This document shows positions 44,043 to 53,544 of a DNA stretch of 64,000 nucleotides, piece by piece. The notes beneath the pieces are model-generated. The model ran no database searches. It had not been told where the DNA came from and was given only the letters and a program-made list of their open reading frames with translations. The stretch spans positions 1 to 64,000 of the forward strand of contig DATCTV010000035.1 in the NCBI GenBank assembly GCA_036567785.1, written 5' to 3'. The stretch comes from Desulfomonilia bacterium. GTDB lineage: Bacteria; Desulfobacterota; Desulfomonilia; UBA1062. The translations under genes and the position numbers were made by a program. The number at the start of each line of letters is the position of its first letter. The stretch's first letter is position 1.

Positions 44043-46376
44043 ATGACCACTTCGAAACGGCTTGAGAATGCCCTTCTTACAGGCAATACCGCTGATGAAG
44101 AAGCATCAAAGCTCAAGGCTGCATTCGAGCTCAATCCCGGCGCACTCTCCATATCGACATTCGACGAGGGAGTATTCATAGAGGTCAATGATAATTTCTC
44201 ACGCATATCAGGCTATGAGAAAAATGAGATCATCGGCAGAAGCGCCTTTGAAATAGGCTTCTGGAAAGATCCTCAGGACGGCCTGCGGTTGAGGAAACTG
44301 CTGGAAACAGAAAAAACGGTCCGGAATTTTGAATTCGAGACCAGGAAAAAGAACGGTGAATCCGCCTGGATACTTCTTTCAGGAACGCTTATCAGCTTCG
44401 GAGGCAGGCGGTGCATATTCGCTCAGTCTATCGACATTACCGAAAAAATCGTTGCGGAAAAGGCCATTAAGGCCAAGACCGAGGAGCTTGACCAGTTTTT
44501 TACAAGTGCACTCGACCTTTTGTGCATTGCGGATACCGACGGCTATTTTATCAGGCTTAATCCGATGTGGTCAGAAGTGCTCGGCTATCCGCTCACCGAA
44601 CTTGAAGGCAGGCGCTTTCTCGACCTGGTCCACCCGGATGACATTTCATCGACAATGGAAGCAATAAAAAAGCTGGACAGCGGAACCAATGTGCTCAATT
44701 TCAGCAACCGCTACCGTGCAATTGACGGCTCCTGGCGATGGCTCGAATGGAGATCCTTTCCGTACGGCAACAAGCTCATATATGCAGCAGCAAGGGATGT
44801 GACTGAAAGGATAATGGCGGAAAAGGCTCTCAGAGAAAGCGAGGAAAAGTATCGTATAATATCCGAAAACACGGGCGACGTCATATGGGTGCTCGACCCT
44901 TTATCAGCGAAATTCACATATGTCAGTCCTTCGGTAGAACGGCTGAGGGGTTTCACGCCCGAAGAGGTAATGTCCCAGCCACTCGAAAATGCCCTCACGC
45001 CCGAATCCTTTACCAGACTTGCCAATGAACTGCCGGGTGCGATTCAGGCTGTCGAATCAGGAGACGAAAAGGCAAGGGTACGTTTCGATTATGTCGACCA
45101 GCCGCACAAGAACGGTTCAATCGTAAATACCGAGGTAGTCACCACTTTTCTCACCGGAGACGATGGAAAAGTGATTCATATTGTAGGCGTCTCGAGAGAC
45201 ATAACCGAGCGCAAGGCCAATGAGGAAACTCTGCGTGAAGTCCAGAAACTGGAAAGCCTTGGCGTGCTTGCCGGAGGCATCGCTCATGACTTCAACAACC
45301 TGTTGATGGTGATACTCGGGAATATCGACATGAGCCTGATGTCAATACCTGAAAATTCACCTGTGGTTAAAAATCTGAAGGCCGCTGAAAAGGCATGCCA
45401 GAGTGCAGCCGACCTGACCAAGCAGATGCTGGCATATGCCGGGAAAGGCCAGTTTTTCCCGCAGGAGATAAGTTTCGAGGACATTATTTCAGAAATTGAA
45501 ATGGTCATGTCAATTTCCATATCCAGGAAGATCAGCCTCAAATGCAGGATAGATAAAGCTGTTCCCGGCATAATAGCCGACCCGGGACAGATGAAGCAGA
45601 TGATCATGAATCTTGTAATGAACGCATCCGAGGCGATAGGAGACAGACAGGGGGACATCACTGTTTCCATCGGAATATATGATCCAACGGCAAGCACTTC
45701 GAAGAAGGGTACGGTATTCCTCGAGAAAAATCTCATTCCGGGTTCATACGCCTTTATTGAAGTTGCAGATACCGGTGAAGGAATCGATGACAAAAGCATC
45801 CCCAAGATATTCGACCCGTTCTTCACCACCAGGTTCACAGGCAGGGGGCTGGGGCTTTCCGCTGTCATGGGCATTGTGAGAAGCCTTAAAGGCGCAGTGA
45901 GGGTAGATAGCCAGACAGGCAAAGGCTCTGTATTCACCGTTTACATTCCTGCCGCAACCCCAAGGAAGAATTCCATAAAAACCGGGCCGGAAGTCCAGCG
46001 TAAAACTGTCCTTATCGTCGATGATGAGGAGGACGTCGTGAGACTTGGCTCTCAGATGCTTGAAAATCTAGGTTATATAGTAATGGGAGCGAAAAACGGA
46101 GCCGAAGCCCTCGAAATTATCAGAAATCATGAGGCAGACGGCACAACCCGGATTTCTGCGATTATCCTTGACATAGGCATGCCGGTCATGAACGGCGAAG
46201 AACTTTATGAAGAGCTGATGAAGATGGGCTGTGATATCCCCATATTCATTTCAAGCGGTTATGGTGAAACATACGTCGAAGAACGCTTCAAGGGCAGCAA
46301 GGTGGCCGGAATGCTTCATAAGCCCTATAAATTCGAAGCACTCAAAAAAATGCTGGAGGATTATTTTACCATCTGA
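44043..46376 (+). CDS. Hybrid sensor histidine kinase 2 (soluble, three PAS, REC)
   Basis: A 777-residue kinase with no membrane segment. Three PAS domains (about 20-135, 150-255, 275-390) precede the phospho-acceptor histidine in GGIAHDFNN, an HATPase domain (N-box MNLVMNASEAIG, DTGEGID, GRGLGLSAV) and a receiver with phospho-Asp in ILDIGMPVMNG. The ATG at 44043 has AAGGTGA ahead; an in-frame GTG at 44034 is an alternative. It is 29 bases from kinase 3, and both probably share one transcript with the HMGR-like gene. Confidence 0.92.
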   Translation: MTTSKRLENALLTGNTADEEASKLKAAFELNPGALSISTFDEGVFIEVNDNFSRISGYEKNEIIGRSAFEIGFWKDPQDGLRLRKLLETEKTVRNFEFETRKKNGESAWILLSGTLISFGGRRCIFAQSIDITEKIVAEKAIKAKTEELDQFFTSALDLLCIADTDGYFIRLNPMWSEVLGYPLTELEGRRFLDLVHPDDISSTMEAIKKLDSGTNVLNFSNRYRAIDGSWRWLEWRSFPYGNKLIYAAARDVTERIMAEKALRESEEKYRIISENTGDVIWVLDPLSAKFTYVSPSVERLRGFTPEEVMSQPLENALTPESFTRLANELPGAIQAVESGDEKARVRFDYVDQPHKNGSIVNTEVVTTFLTGDDGKVIHIVGVSRDITERKANEETLREVQKLESLGVLAGGIAHDFNNLLMVILGNIDMSLMSIPENSPVVKNLKAAEKACQSAADLTKQMLAYAGKGQFFPQEISFEDIISEIEMVMSISISRKISLKCRIDKAVPGIIADPGQMKQMIMNLVMNASEAIGDRQGDITVSIGIYDPTASTSKKGTVFLEKNLIPGSYAFIEVADTGEGIDDKSIPKIFDPFFTTRFTGRGLGLSAVMGIVRSLKGAVRVDSQTGKGSVFTVYIPAATPRKNSIKTGPEVQRKTVLIVDDEEDVVRLGSQMLENLGYIVMGAKNGAEALEIIRNHEADGTTRISAIILDIGMPVMNGEELYEELMKMGCDIPIFISSGYGETYVEERFKGSKVAGMLHKPYKFEALKKMLEDYFTI

Positions 46377-46405
46377 AGAAGACACTTTGATCCGGAGGCG
46401 GCTGA

Positions 46406-48652
46406 GTGGATGTAAAAACCCTGTTCATACTCAATATCCTGATAGCCTATCTCATGGGCGGCACTATGCTCATCTTCATGCGCCTGCAGAAAACGCACAG
46501 GGGGTTCGGCTGGTGGACTGCCACCGCCATCATGGCAGGCGCAGGATACTCTCTTGTACTTGCAAGGATTTTTTTCAAAGGCCCTATAGCTGATTTCCTG
46601 ACATTCGTTATCGCAAATACGTTTATATCGAGTCTCCTGCTTTTCAGGCTTCAGGGCGCGAGAAGATTTTTCGGACATGGCAGTATATCACCCGCATACC
46701 TGATAATTCCTGCCCTGGTTTTCATTTCATATTGTTATTTTGTCTACATTACGCCTGATGTCCCGAAGCGTACGTTTTCATCGAGCCTGTTCATATCGTT
46801 ATCTGCATTTATTCTGGCAAGAGAGTTCATCATAAACAGAAAATCGGGAAGCACTCTGCTCAATCTGATCATAGCGTCAATGAACATTTTTTTCGGACTG
46901 ACCTTTTTTTCAAGAGGTTTATATATCCTTATCTCCCGGGATTACCGGTTTTTATCAAACAATCCTTTGGATATGGCGTTCTTCACAATGCTGCCCGTTT
47001 TCGAAGTGACATGGAATGTATTTTTCATACTTCTGAACAGTCAGCGGACATATTACGACCTTGATGCGGCAATGAGGGAAAAAGTAAAGGCGGATGAGGC
47101 AGCAATAGCCGCAAATACGGCCTACCGTGAAATATTCGATAATGCCAATGACGCCATCTTTATTGACGATATGAATACCGGCTCCATGATTGACGTCAAC
47201 AAAAAGATGGTTGAAATGTACGGTTACAGCCGTGAAGAGGTCCTTAAAATCGACATAGGAACGTTAAGCTCCGGAGAACCCGGGTATACTCAGGAGGATG
47301 CAATCGGTCTGGTTAAAAAAGCGATTGAAGGTCAACCTCAGGTATTCGAGTGGAAAGCCAAAGACAAGAGCGGCCGCATATTCTGGGTAGAAGTCAACTT
47401 GAAACGTGTTTCACTGGGTGGCATCGACAGGGTTCTCGCCATAGTCAGGGACATTGACGACAGGAAACGCATCGAGGAGGAACGCAGGAAAAACGATGAA
47501 AAACTCCAGCAGGTGCAGAAACTGGAGAGCCTGGGTGTGCTTGCCGGAGGCATTGCGCATGATTTCAACAACCTGCTCATGATCATCCTCGGCAATATCG
47601 ACATGAGCATGATGTCGGTCCCACCGGATTCCATCGTGGCTAAAAACCTGGAAAACGCTGAGAACGCCTGTATCAACGCAGCCGAACTTACGAGACAGAT
47701 GCTTGCTTATGCAGGCAAGACACAGTTTGCTGTTCGGGATGTGAACTTGAACGAGATTATTTCAGATATGGACACGGCCGTTTCTGTGGCTGCGTCAAAG
47801 AAGGCGGAGATAAGATACTGCCTCTATGAAGAACTCCCTTGCTTTACTGCCGACCCGGGTCAGATAAAACAGCTGTTAATGGCCCTTGTGATGAATGCAG
47901 CAGAGGCTGCAGGTGAAAACGAAGGCTTCATAACCGTTAAAACAGGTGTTTGCGTTTATAAAGATATAACATCGGGAAAGAAAAAGATATTCCTTGCTGA
48001 GAATCTCAAGGAAGGTGAATACGTATTTCTTGAGGTTTCCGATACGGGTTGCGGAATTGAAGAGGAAATGCTGACGAAGATTTTTGACCCGTTCTTCACG
48101 ACAAAATTCGTTGGAAGGGGTCTGGGTCTGGCAGCGGCAATGGGAATCATAAAAAGCGTAAACGGCGCAATCAGTGTGGAAAGCAGTCCCGGCAAAGGCT
48201 CTGTCTTCACATTCTATTTTCCTGTTTCTGAAATTCGAGAAAAAAAGGAAAACAAACTCCAGCGGAGAAAGACAGTACTTCTTGTTGATGATGAGGACAG
48301 TGTCCTTGAAATCGGCGCACAGATGCTTGAAAAGCTCGGATTTGAAACAATCACGGCAAAAAACGGGGCGGAGGCGCTCGATATCGTGAAAGACCGTACC
48401 TGTTCCGGCTCCCCCATATCATTCATTATTCTGGATATAGGCATGCCTCTCATGAATGGGGATGAGACGTATGCCGAAATCGTAAAGGTTGATGAGAAAA
48501 TTCCTGTCTTTATTTCGAGCGGCTATGGAGAAAACGACATAACCAAGCGTTTCAGCGACAAGAAGATCGAGGGTATGCTTCACAAACCCTACAAGCTAGA
48601 GGACATGAGGAAACTTTTTAACGGCTTCTCAAACAGTGATGCCGTGAAGTAA
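46406..48652 (+). CDS. Hybrid sensor histidine kinase 3 (7TM, one PAS, REC)
   Basis: A 748-residue kinase with a seven-helix N-terminal module (about 1-215) related to those of kinases 1 and 4, one PAS domain (about 240-355), histidine in GGIAHDFNN, an HATPase domain (VMNAAEAAG, DTGCGIEEE, GRGLGLAAA) and a receiver (ILDIGMPLMNG). GTG at 46406 is the start, with GGAGG 7 bases upstream. Its catalytic core is closest to kinase 2. It is followed after 36 bases by the HMGR-like fusion. Confidence 0.92.
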   Translation: MDVKTLFILNILIAYLMGGTMLIFMRLQKTHRGFGWWTATAIMAGAGYSLVLARIFFKGPIADFLTFVIANTFISSLLLFRLQGARRFFGHGSISPAYLIIPALVFISYCYFVYITPDVPKRTFSSSLFISLSAFILAREFIINRKSGSTLLNLIIASMNIFFGLTFFSRGLYILISRDYRFLSNNPLDMAFFTMLPVFEVTWNVFFILLNSQRTYYDLDAAMREKVKADEAAIAANTAYREIFDNANDAIFIDDMNTGSMIDVNKKMVEMYGYSREEVLKIDIGTLSSGEPGYTQEDAIGLVKKAIEGQPQVFEWKAKDKSGRIFWVEVNLKRVSLGGIDRVLAIVRDIDDRKRIEEERRKNDEKLQQVQKLESLGVLAGGIAHDFNNLLMIILGNIDMSMMSVPPDSIVAKNLENAENACINAAELTRQMLAYAGKTQFAVRDVNLNEIISDMDTAVSVAASKKAEIRYCLYEELPCFTADPGQIKQLLMALVMNAAEAAGENEGFITVKTGVCVYKDITSGKKKIFLAENLKEGEYVFLEVSDTGCGIEEEMLTKIFDPFFTTKFVGRGLGLAAAMGIIKSVNGAISVESSPGKGSVFTFYFPVSEIREKKENKLQRRKTVLLVDDEDSVLEIGAQMLEKLGFETITAKNGAEALDIVKDRTCSGSPISFIILDIGMPLMNGDETYAEIVKVDEKIPVFISSGYGENDITKRFSDKKIEGMLHKPYKLEDMRKLFNGFSNSDAVK

Positions 48653-48688
48653 TGACAAATATCCTGACATTCATACACAGAGGTAATT

Positions 48689-51430
48689 ATGGCCGAAGAT
48701 TCGCATGAACAGATGGAGGGCCTGGAAGACCGGCATTATTATCATCAGGGAAGAGAACCTAAGGTTGTTTTATTCATAAAAAACGGTTCATATTCAGGGC
48801 TCGTTGACAACTACTGGCGGAACGGACTTACGATCAGCCTGTCCGCGGAACTGCCCGTGAACCCGAACGAGACGATAAAAAGCATTTTTTTCGAACAGCT
48901 CGGTAAAGACTACATCATCGAAGGGATGCGCGTGCTCAACTATTCATGGAACGGGGCCACAGGGACGGGAACACTCGAGCTATACGCTCCCGATCCGGAA
49001 ACAGAAAACCTTTTTGAAAAGATTTTCGACGCACTGTTCGAGAAACCCCCCGATGACCCTGTCGACAGGTTTGAAAACAGTAATATGCCGCAATATACCG
49101 GCAGGGAGCATTATTCAATGGATGCCATGAAGGCTCGCCTGGAATGGGTCAGGGATGTTTCCGGCGCACAGCTCAAGCACCTGCCAAAAAGCATGTTCAC
49201 GCCTGAAAACGTGGCGGGAAACATAGAAAACTATATTGGCGCCGTGCAGATTCCGGTCGGCATTGCAGGACCCATAAAGATATCAGGCACCTATACCCAC
49301 GGCTTCATCCCGGTACCGATAGCTACGACTGAAAGGACTCTAGTCAATTCGATCTGCCGTGGCGCAAAGGCATGCAACGCATCAGGAGGCATCACCACAT
49401 ATGTTACGGGACAGAGCATTTACAGGGTGCCGGTTTTCTTCTGCAGGGACATGTTCGGCGCCATCAATCTTGAGAAATGGATAGTGGCAAATACCGACCT
49501 GATAAAGACTGCAGCTGAAAGCATAACCTCGATTGCAAAGATAAAGGATATCAAACCCTACACCTACGGGGATTCGGTTCATGTAAGGTTCACTTATACG
49601 ACAGGCGATTCATCCGGCTGGAACATGACATCGTCCTGCACCTGGATGGCATGCGAGTTCATAGCAGGTCAGGCCGTGGATAATCCAGCGCTCAAATATG
49701 AAGGATACAACCTTGAAAGCAATATGAGCGGCATCAGAAAGGCTAATTTTCAGAGCCTTATCCAGGGCATGGGCGTAAGCGTGATGGCTTCATGTTTTTT
49801 GCCGGAGGATATAATAAAAGAGAACCTTCACTGTTCGATAAAGGAATTCATGCGAAGCTACAATGCCTTTGAACTCGGTGAAGTGCAGATCGGTACACTC
49901 GGGAGAAACTACAACTTCGCCAGCGCGGTTGCAGGAATATTCACGGCCACAGGTCAGGATATCGCCTGCGTACATGACTCGTCCATCGGAATTTTCCAGG
50001 CCAGAGCCGAAGAAGACGGGATCACCTTTTCCGCATATCTGCCGTCGCTTGTAATCGGTACGGTGGGTGGAGGGACAAGGCTTCCGACCCAGCGTGACTG
50101 TTTGAAGCTTCTTGCATGCTACGGCGAAGGAAAATCATTCAGGCTTGCTGAAATTATCGCATCGGCCTGTCTGGCTCTGGATATCTCAACAGCGGCATCC
50201 ATCGCCACAAACGAATTCGGAGGAGTCCAGGAAAAGGGTGAGCCTTCGAGACAGGCAAAATACCTGACACGATCTGATCTGACTCCTGCGTTTTTTTCAT
50301 CGATGCTGCATGGAAGTGAAACCTCCGTCGAGTCGGTGGAGGAATATCCTTTCGGCTGCAACTCGGCCATAATATCAAATCTTGCCCAGAGCACAATGAA
50401 CATACAGGGATTGTACAGGTTTGTCCTGAAGCTCAAGGCACCGGAAGGGCCATGCAATGTTCCGGCAGTGCTGAAGGTCAAAACCGCTGATGTAGAGCTC
50501 GTCGACATGGCGGTGAATCTTGCCCGTCTGTCAGGGGAAGACCGTCTGCCGGGTCTTATTGAGTCGCATGCCCCGATTTTCGGTTTCGAGAGAAGCCAGG
50601 AAAGGGAGGCCAATTTCTACCGGCATGCGAAACCGGAAATCCTGCAGTACTGCCCGAAGATTTACGGCACCATGATCGACCTCAAAAGAAACATCTTTTC
50701 CATACTTATGGAAGACCTTTCGGAAATGAGCCATCTTGACACGGTCAATAATATCTCCGCCTGGAGCGAATCCGATATCATTGACGTCATAAACGACATG
50801 GCCTGCATGCACAGCATATATCTCGACAGGTTCGGGGACGTTCCGAGGCAGATGCACATCAATATGCTCACACCGGAATACGCCGGCAGCACATCGGAAT
50901 TTCTCATAGACCTCACACAGTACAATCACAGAAGATACCCCGGCATGATTACCAGGGAAATGGAGCTCTTTTTCACCGACGTCCTGAGGGAAGCGCCATC
51001 ATTCGCAACCCAGATGAATGAATTTCCATCCACCCTTACGCACAATGATTTCAACATCAGGAATCTGTGCCTCAGACCCCCCGGAAAAGGATCCAGGCCA
51101 AGACTGGTTCTATACGACTGGGAACTTTCGGCCTTCCAGAATCCACAGACTGACCTGCTGGAGTTTCTCATTTATACACTGCCCCACGGCACCGGGATCA
51201 GCGTTTATGACGTTTTCACCGACAGATACATCGACAGTCTGTCAAGATGCTCCGGCAGGGTTTTTGAAAGAAAAGCCTTCATGCGCATCATGTATCTTAA
51301 TGCATTGAAGATGGCTGCAATAAGATTCAACCTCTATCTGCTGGCTCATAATGTGGCGCATTTCCCTTTCCTGGAAAGGGTATACGGAAACCTGGCTGAT
51401 TATATCAAACAGAAAAGAGGAATTGTTTGA
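48689..51430 (+). CDS. HMG-CoA reductase-like / APH-type kinase fusion protein
   Basis: A 913-residue three-part protein. Residues about 24-100 form a small beta domain resembling PilZ. Residues about 145-520 match class I HMG-CoA reductase: IENYIGAVQIPVGIAGP (179-195), catalytic-type Glu215 in ATTERTL, TTGDSSGWNM (304-313), Lys351 in GIRKANF, Asp424 in TGQDIA, and the IGTVGGGT loop (456-463). The usual C-terminal histidine motif is not seen. Residues about 570-913 match aminoglycoside/choline-type kinases: Lys in VLKVK (594-598), Glu640 in EREANFY, catalytic HNDFNIRN (785-792) and metal-binding YDWE (809-812). AGAGG lies 5 bases before the ATG. Substrate and reaction are unknown. Confidence 0.8.
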   Translation: MAEDSHEQMEGLEDRHYYHQGREPKVVLFIKNGSYSGLVDNYWRNGLTISLSAELPVNPNETIKSIFFEQLGKDYIIEGMRVLNYSWNGATGTGTLELYAPDPETENLFEKIFDALFEKPPDDPVDRFENSNMPQYTGREHYSMDAMKARLEWVRDVSGAQLKHLPKSMFTPENVAGNIENYIGAVQIPVGIAGPIKISGTYTHGFIPVPIATTERTLVNSICRGAKACNASGGITTYVTGQSIYRVPVFFCRDMFGAINLEKWIVANTDLIKTAAESITSIAKIKDIKPYTYGDSVHVRFTYTTGDSSGWNMTSSCTWMACEFIAGQAVDNPALKYEGYNLESNMSGIRKANFQSLIQGMGVSVMASCFLPEDIIKENLHCSIKEFMRSYNAFELGEVQIGTLGRNYNFASAVAGIFTATGQDIACVHDSSIGIFQARAEEDGITFSAYLPSLVIGTVGGGTRLPTQRDCLKLLACYGEGKSFRLAEIIASACLALDISTAASIATNEFGGVQEKGEPSRQAKYLTRSDLTPAFFSSMLHGSETSVESVEEYPFGCNSAIISNLAQSTMNIQGLYRFVLKLKAPEGPCNVPAVLKVKTADVELVDMAVNLARLSGEDRLPGLIESHAPIFGFERSQEREANFYRHAKPEILQYCPKIYGTMIDLKRNIFSILMEDLSEMSHLDTVNNISAWSESDIIDVINDMACMHSIYLDRFGDVPRQMHINMLTPEYAGSTSEFLIDLTQYNHRRYPGMITREMELFFTDVLREAPSFATQMNEFPSTLTHNDFNIRNLCLRPPGKGSRPRLVLYDWELSAFQNPQTDLLEFLIYTLPHGTGISVYDVFTDRYIDSLSRCSGRVFERKAFMRIMYLNALKMAAIRFNLYLLAHNVAHFPFLERVYGNLADYIKQKRGIV

Positions 51431-51468
51431 ACAAACAAGAACATGCGTTTACATAAGTGTGATTTTCT

Positions 51469-51503
51469 GTGCGGTCAACACCGGCTGCAGGTGTTGACCG
51501 CAC
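51469..51503. terminator. Long perfect hairpin between convergent genes
   Basis: A perfect 14-bp stem GTGCGGTCAACACC/GGTGTTGACCGCAC with a 7-base loop lies just after the HMGR-like gene and before the aor stop. The T runs on either side are short, so it may act as a terminator or transcript-stabilising hairpin. Confidence 0.65.
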
Positions 51504-51519
51504 TTGAAATTATCTCACA

Positions 51520-53511
51520 TCATACACCGAAGAGCTGATCAAGTCCGAGCTCTCTCATTTTTGCCGGTGTCGGTTTTCCCGTATCCTGCTCCCAGCCGAC
51601 GGACTGGAAGAAGTATCCCTGGAGCATATCTATGTCTACGGTCTTTCCTTTGTTCGGCCCAGATGCCAGCGGCTTCTTACCTATGGCAAGCGCATGCACT
51701 TTCTGATCCTGAGGTGTAATTCCTTCGCGCACGTTGAACGCCTTGCGCAGACTCAGTATCCTCTCTCCGGTTTCATAATACTCATCCGCGCTCATTTCCC
51801 ATCCGGTGACGGCGTTCAGATATTCGAACAGGGGAAGTGCGGATGTAATCCTGCCGAACAGACACATGCCGCATCCGTTCATAAGCTGCATGTAAATGCT
51901 TGACGCCGCGTAGAGGTATGCATTCTTCTGATTTTCATTCAGTGCTCGTTTGAGCGCCCTCTGCACCTTGGGCACCATATCCTGCACCCTGAAGAGGTTG
52001 GCGTGCATATAACAGCCTATGGTATGGCGGCCCGGAGTCGGTTCGCACTGGTATGCAATCGCATATCCGGCGTCGTTTCTGGGGTCGTGCAGTGGAAGTT
52101 CCTGCCCGCCGGCATGTACAGCATAGGCCTCGGAGCCCTTGCCTATCCTTTCGCTGGCCCTTTTCACCCCGTCTGCCAGCAGATCGCCCAGGCCTTCGCG
52201 GTTTATGATCATTTCCGTTAGCTTAAGGATCGATTCACCATTGCCCCATTTGAGTGCTATTCCACCGGTATCCTTCACTGACAGAATGCCGTGTTCGAAA
52301 CAGTCGATTGCAAAAGCGCACGCTGCGCCGGTAGATATTGTATCGATTCCTGCCCTGTTGCACATCTCGTTGAGTTCGATCAGCGTGTCTGAATCGTCAA
52401 CCAGTGTCAATCCTCCGAAGGCGCCTACAGTCTCATACTCTATCTTGTGTCCTTGTGTCCCTGCGTACCGGCCTTTTTTTATGTCGATTATACCTCCGCA
52501 TCCCAGCGGGCATCCCTGGCAGGCATACTTTTTCTTCTGCCGCTTAAGGATGCTCTCGTCGGAATTCTTGGCCGCGCTCTTCATCGTATAGTCCGTATAT
52601 CCTACCCCGCCCCAGTTCTTGATTGGCGTATCGCCTGTCATGAAGGAGTACACAAGGTTCCCGGTCGTACCGTATTTCTTGAGTATCTCGCGCACCATGG
52701 ACGGGTGGGCAGGAACGGACATCCCTGTCCAGTAGATCATTTTAGTGACGATGTTATTGAGCAGTCGCAGCGATATGCGGTCAGCCAGCTTGGACTGTTT
52801 GAATTCCTTCATATATTCAGAGTTTATCGCCTTGAGTTTTTCCGGATAGGCCACAGGCACTTTCTTGTTTCCGCGCACTGCAACAGCCTTGAGCTTCTTG
52901 CTGCCCATGACGGCGCCGAGCCCTGACCGCGCCGCAATCCTGCCTCCGTCGTGAACTACACCGGCCAACCTTGAAAGACGTTCGCCGCTCTGGCCTATAC
53001 AAGCTACTTGAACCTTTTTGTCGCCAAGAATCTCTCTAATTGACTCTTCAGTCTCTATTGCATCTTTTCCCCAGAGAGATCCTGCGTCCTTGATCTCTAT
53101 ACCCGATTCGGTAATCAGTACCCATACCGGTTTTTCAGCCGCACCGGTAAAAAATACCGCATCATATCCGGCCGCCTTCAGTTCCTTCGACAGGAATCCG
53201 CCTGAATTGGCGTCCCCCCATCCGCCGGTGAGAGGCGATTTGCCGACCACCATAAAACGTCCGGCAAAGAAACATCCCGTCCCGGTCAGCAGTCCCGTAC
53301 AAATTCCCACATGGCTTTCCGGAGAAAGGGCATCGATCCCCGCAGGCTGACGTTCCGTGATCACGGCAGCTCCAAGTCCGTATCCTCCCAGATACTTCCT
53401 GTAAAAATCATCTCCGGGTTCTACGACTTCCGTCTTGCCGGTCGTCAGATTGATTATGCAATACTTACCGACATAACCGCCTTTGGGAACCGTGTTTCTA
53501 TTTGTTTCCAT
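51520..53511 (-). CDS. Aldehyde:ferredoxin oxidoreductase
   Basis: A 663-residue tungsten/molybdopterin enzyme that oxidises aldehydes or reduces acids with ferredoxin. The N-terminal domain (GKYCIINLTTG, LGGYGLGAAV, TGCFFAGRF, GGWGDANSGG) is typical; the 4Fe-4S ligands appear as CQGCPLGC (Cys331, 334, 338) with a fourth cysteine near NGCGMC (about 553). The pterin-binding GGQELPLHDPR segment is present. AAAGGAG lies 6 bases before the start. It is 33 bases after the SDR gene and so last in a padR-SDR-aor operon. Confidence 0.93.
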   Translation of the reverse strand: METNRNTVPKGGYVGKYCIINLTTGKTEVVEPGDDFYRKYLGGYGLGAAVITERQPAGIDALSPESHVGICTGLLTGTGCFFAGRFMVVGKSPLTGGWGDANSGGFLSKELKAAGYDAVFFTGAAEKPVWVLITESGIEIKDAGSLWGKDAIETEESIREILGDKKVQVACIGQSGERLSRLAGVVHDGGRIAARSGLGAVMGSKKLKAVAVRGNKKVPVAYPEKLKAINSEYMKEFKQSKLADRISLRLLNNIVTKMIYWTGMSVPAHPSMVREILKKYGTTGNLVYSFMTGDTPIKNWGGVGYTDYTMKSAAKNSDESILKRQKKKYACQGCPLGCGGIIDIKKGRYAGTQGHKIEYETVGAFGGLTLVDDSDTLIELNEMCNRAGIDTISTGAACAFAIDCFEHGILSVKDTGGIALKWGNGESILKLTEMIINREGLGDLLADGVKRASERIGKGSEAYAVHAGGQELPLHDPRNDAGYAIAYQCEPTPGRHTIGCYMHANLFRVQDMVPKVQRALKRALNENQKNAYLYAASSIYMQLMNGCGMCLFGRITSALPLFEYLNAVTGWEMSADEYYETGERILSLRKAFNVREGITPQDQKVHALAIGKKPLASGPNKGKTVDIDMLQGYFFQSVGWEQDTGKPTPAKMRELGLDQLFGV

Positions 53512-53544
53512 AAAAGTCTCCTTTCATCCTTGTAATATACAGCC

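Noticed and set aside
48776-48990. PilZ domain assigned outright to the HMGR-kinase fusion
   Set aside because: Strand pattern is similar but the usual R-x3-R and D-x-S-x2-G c-di-GMP motifs are not seen, so only a resemblance is stated.
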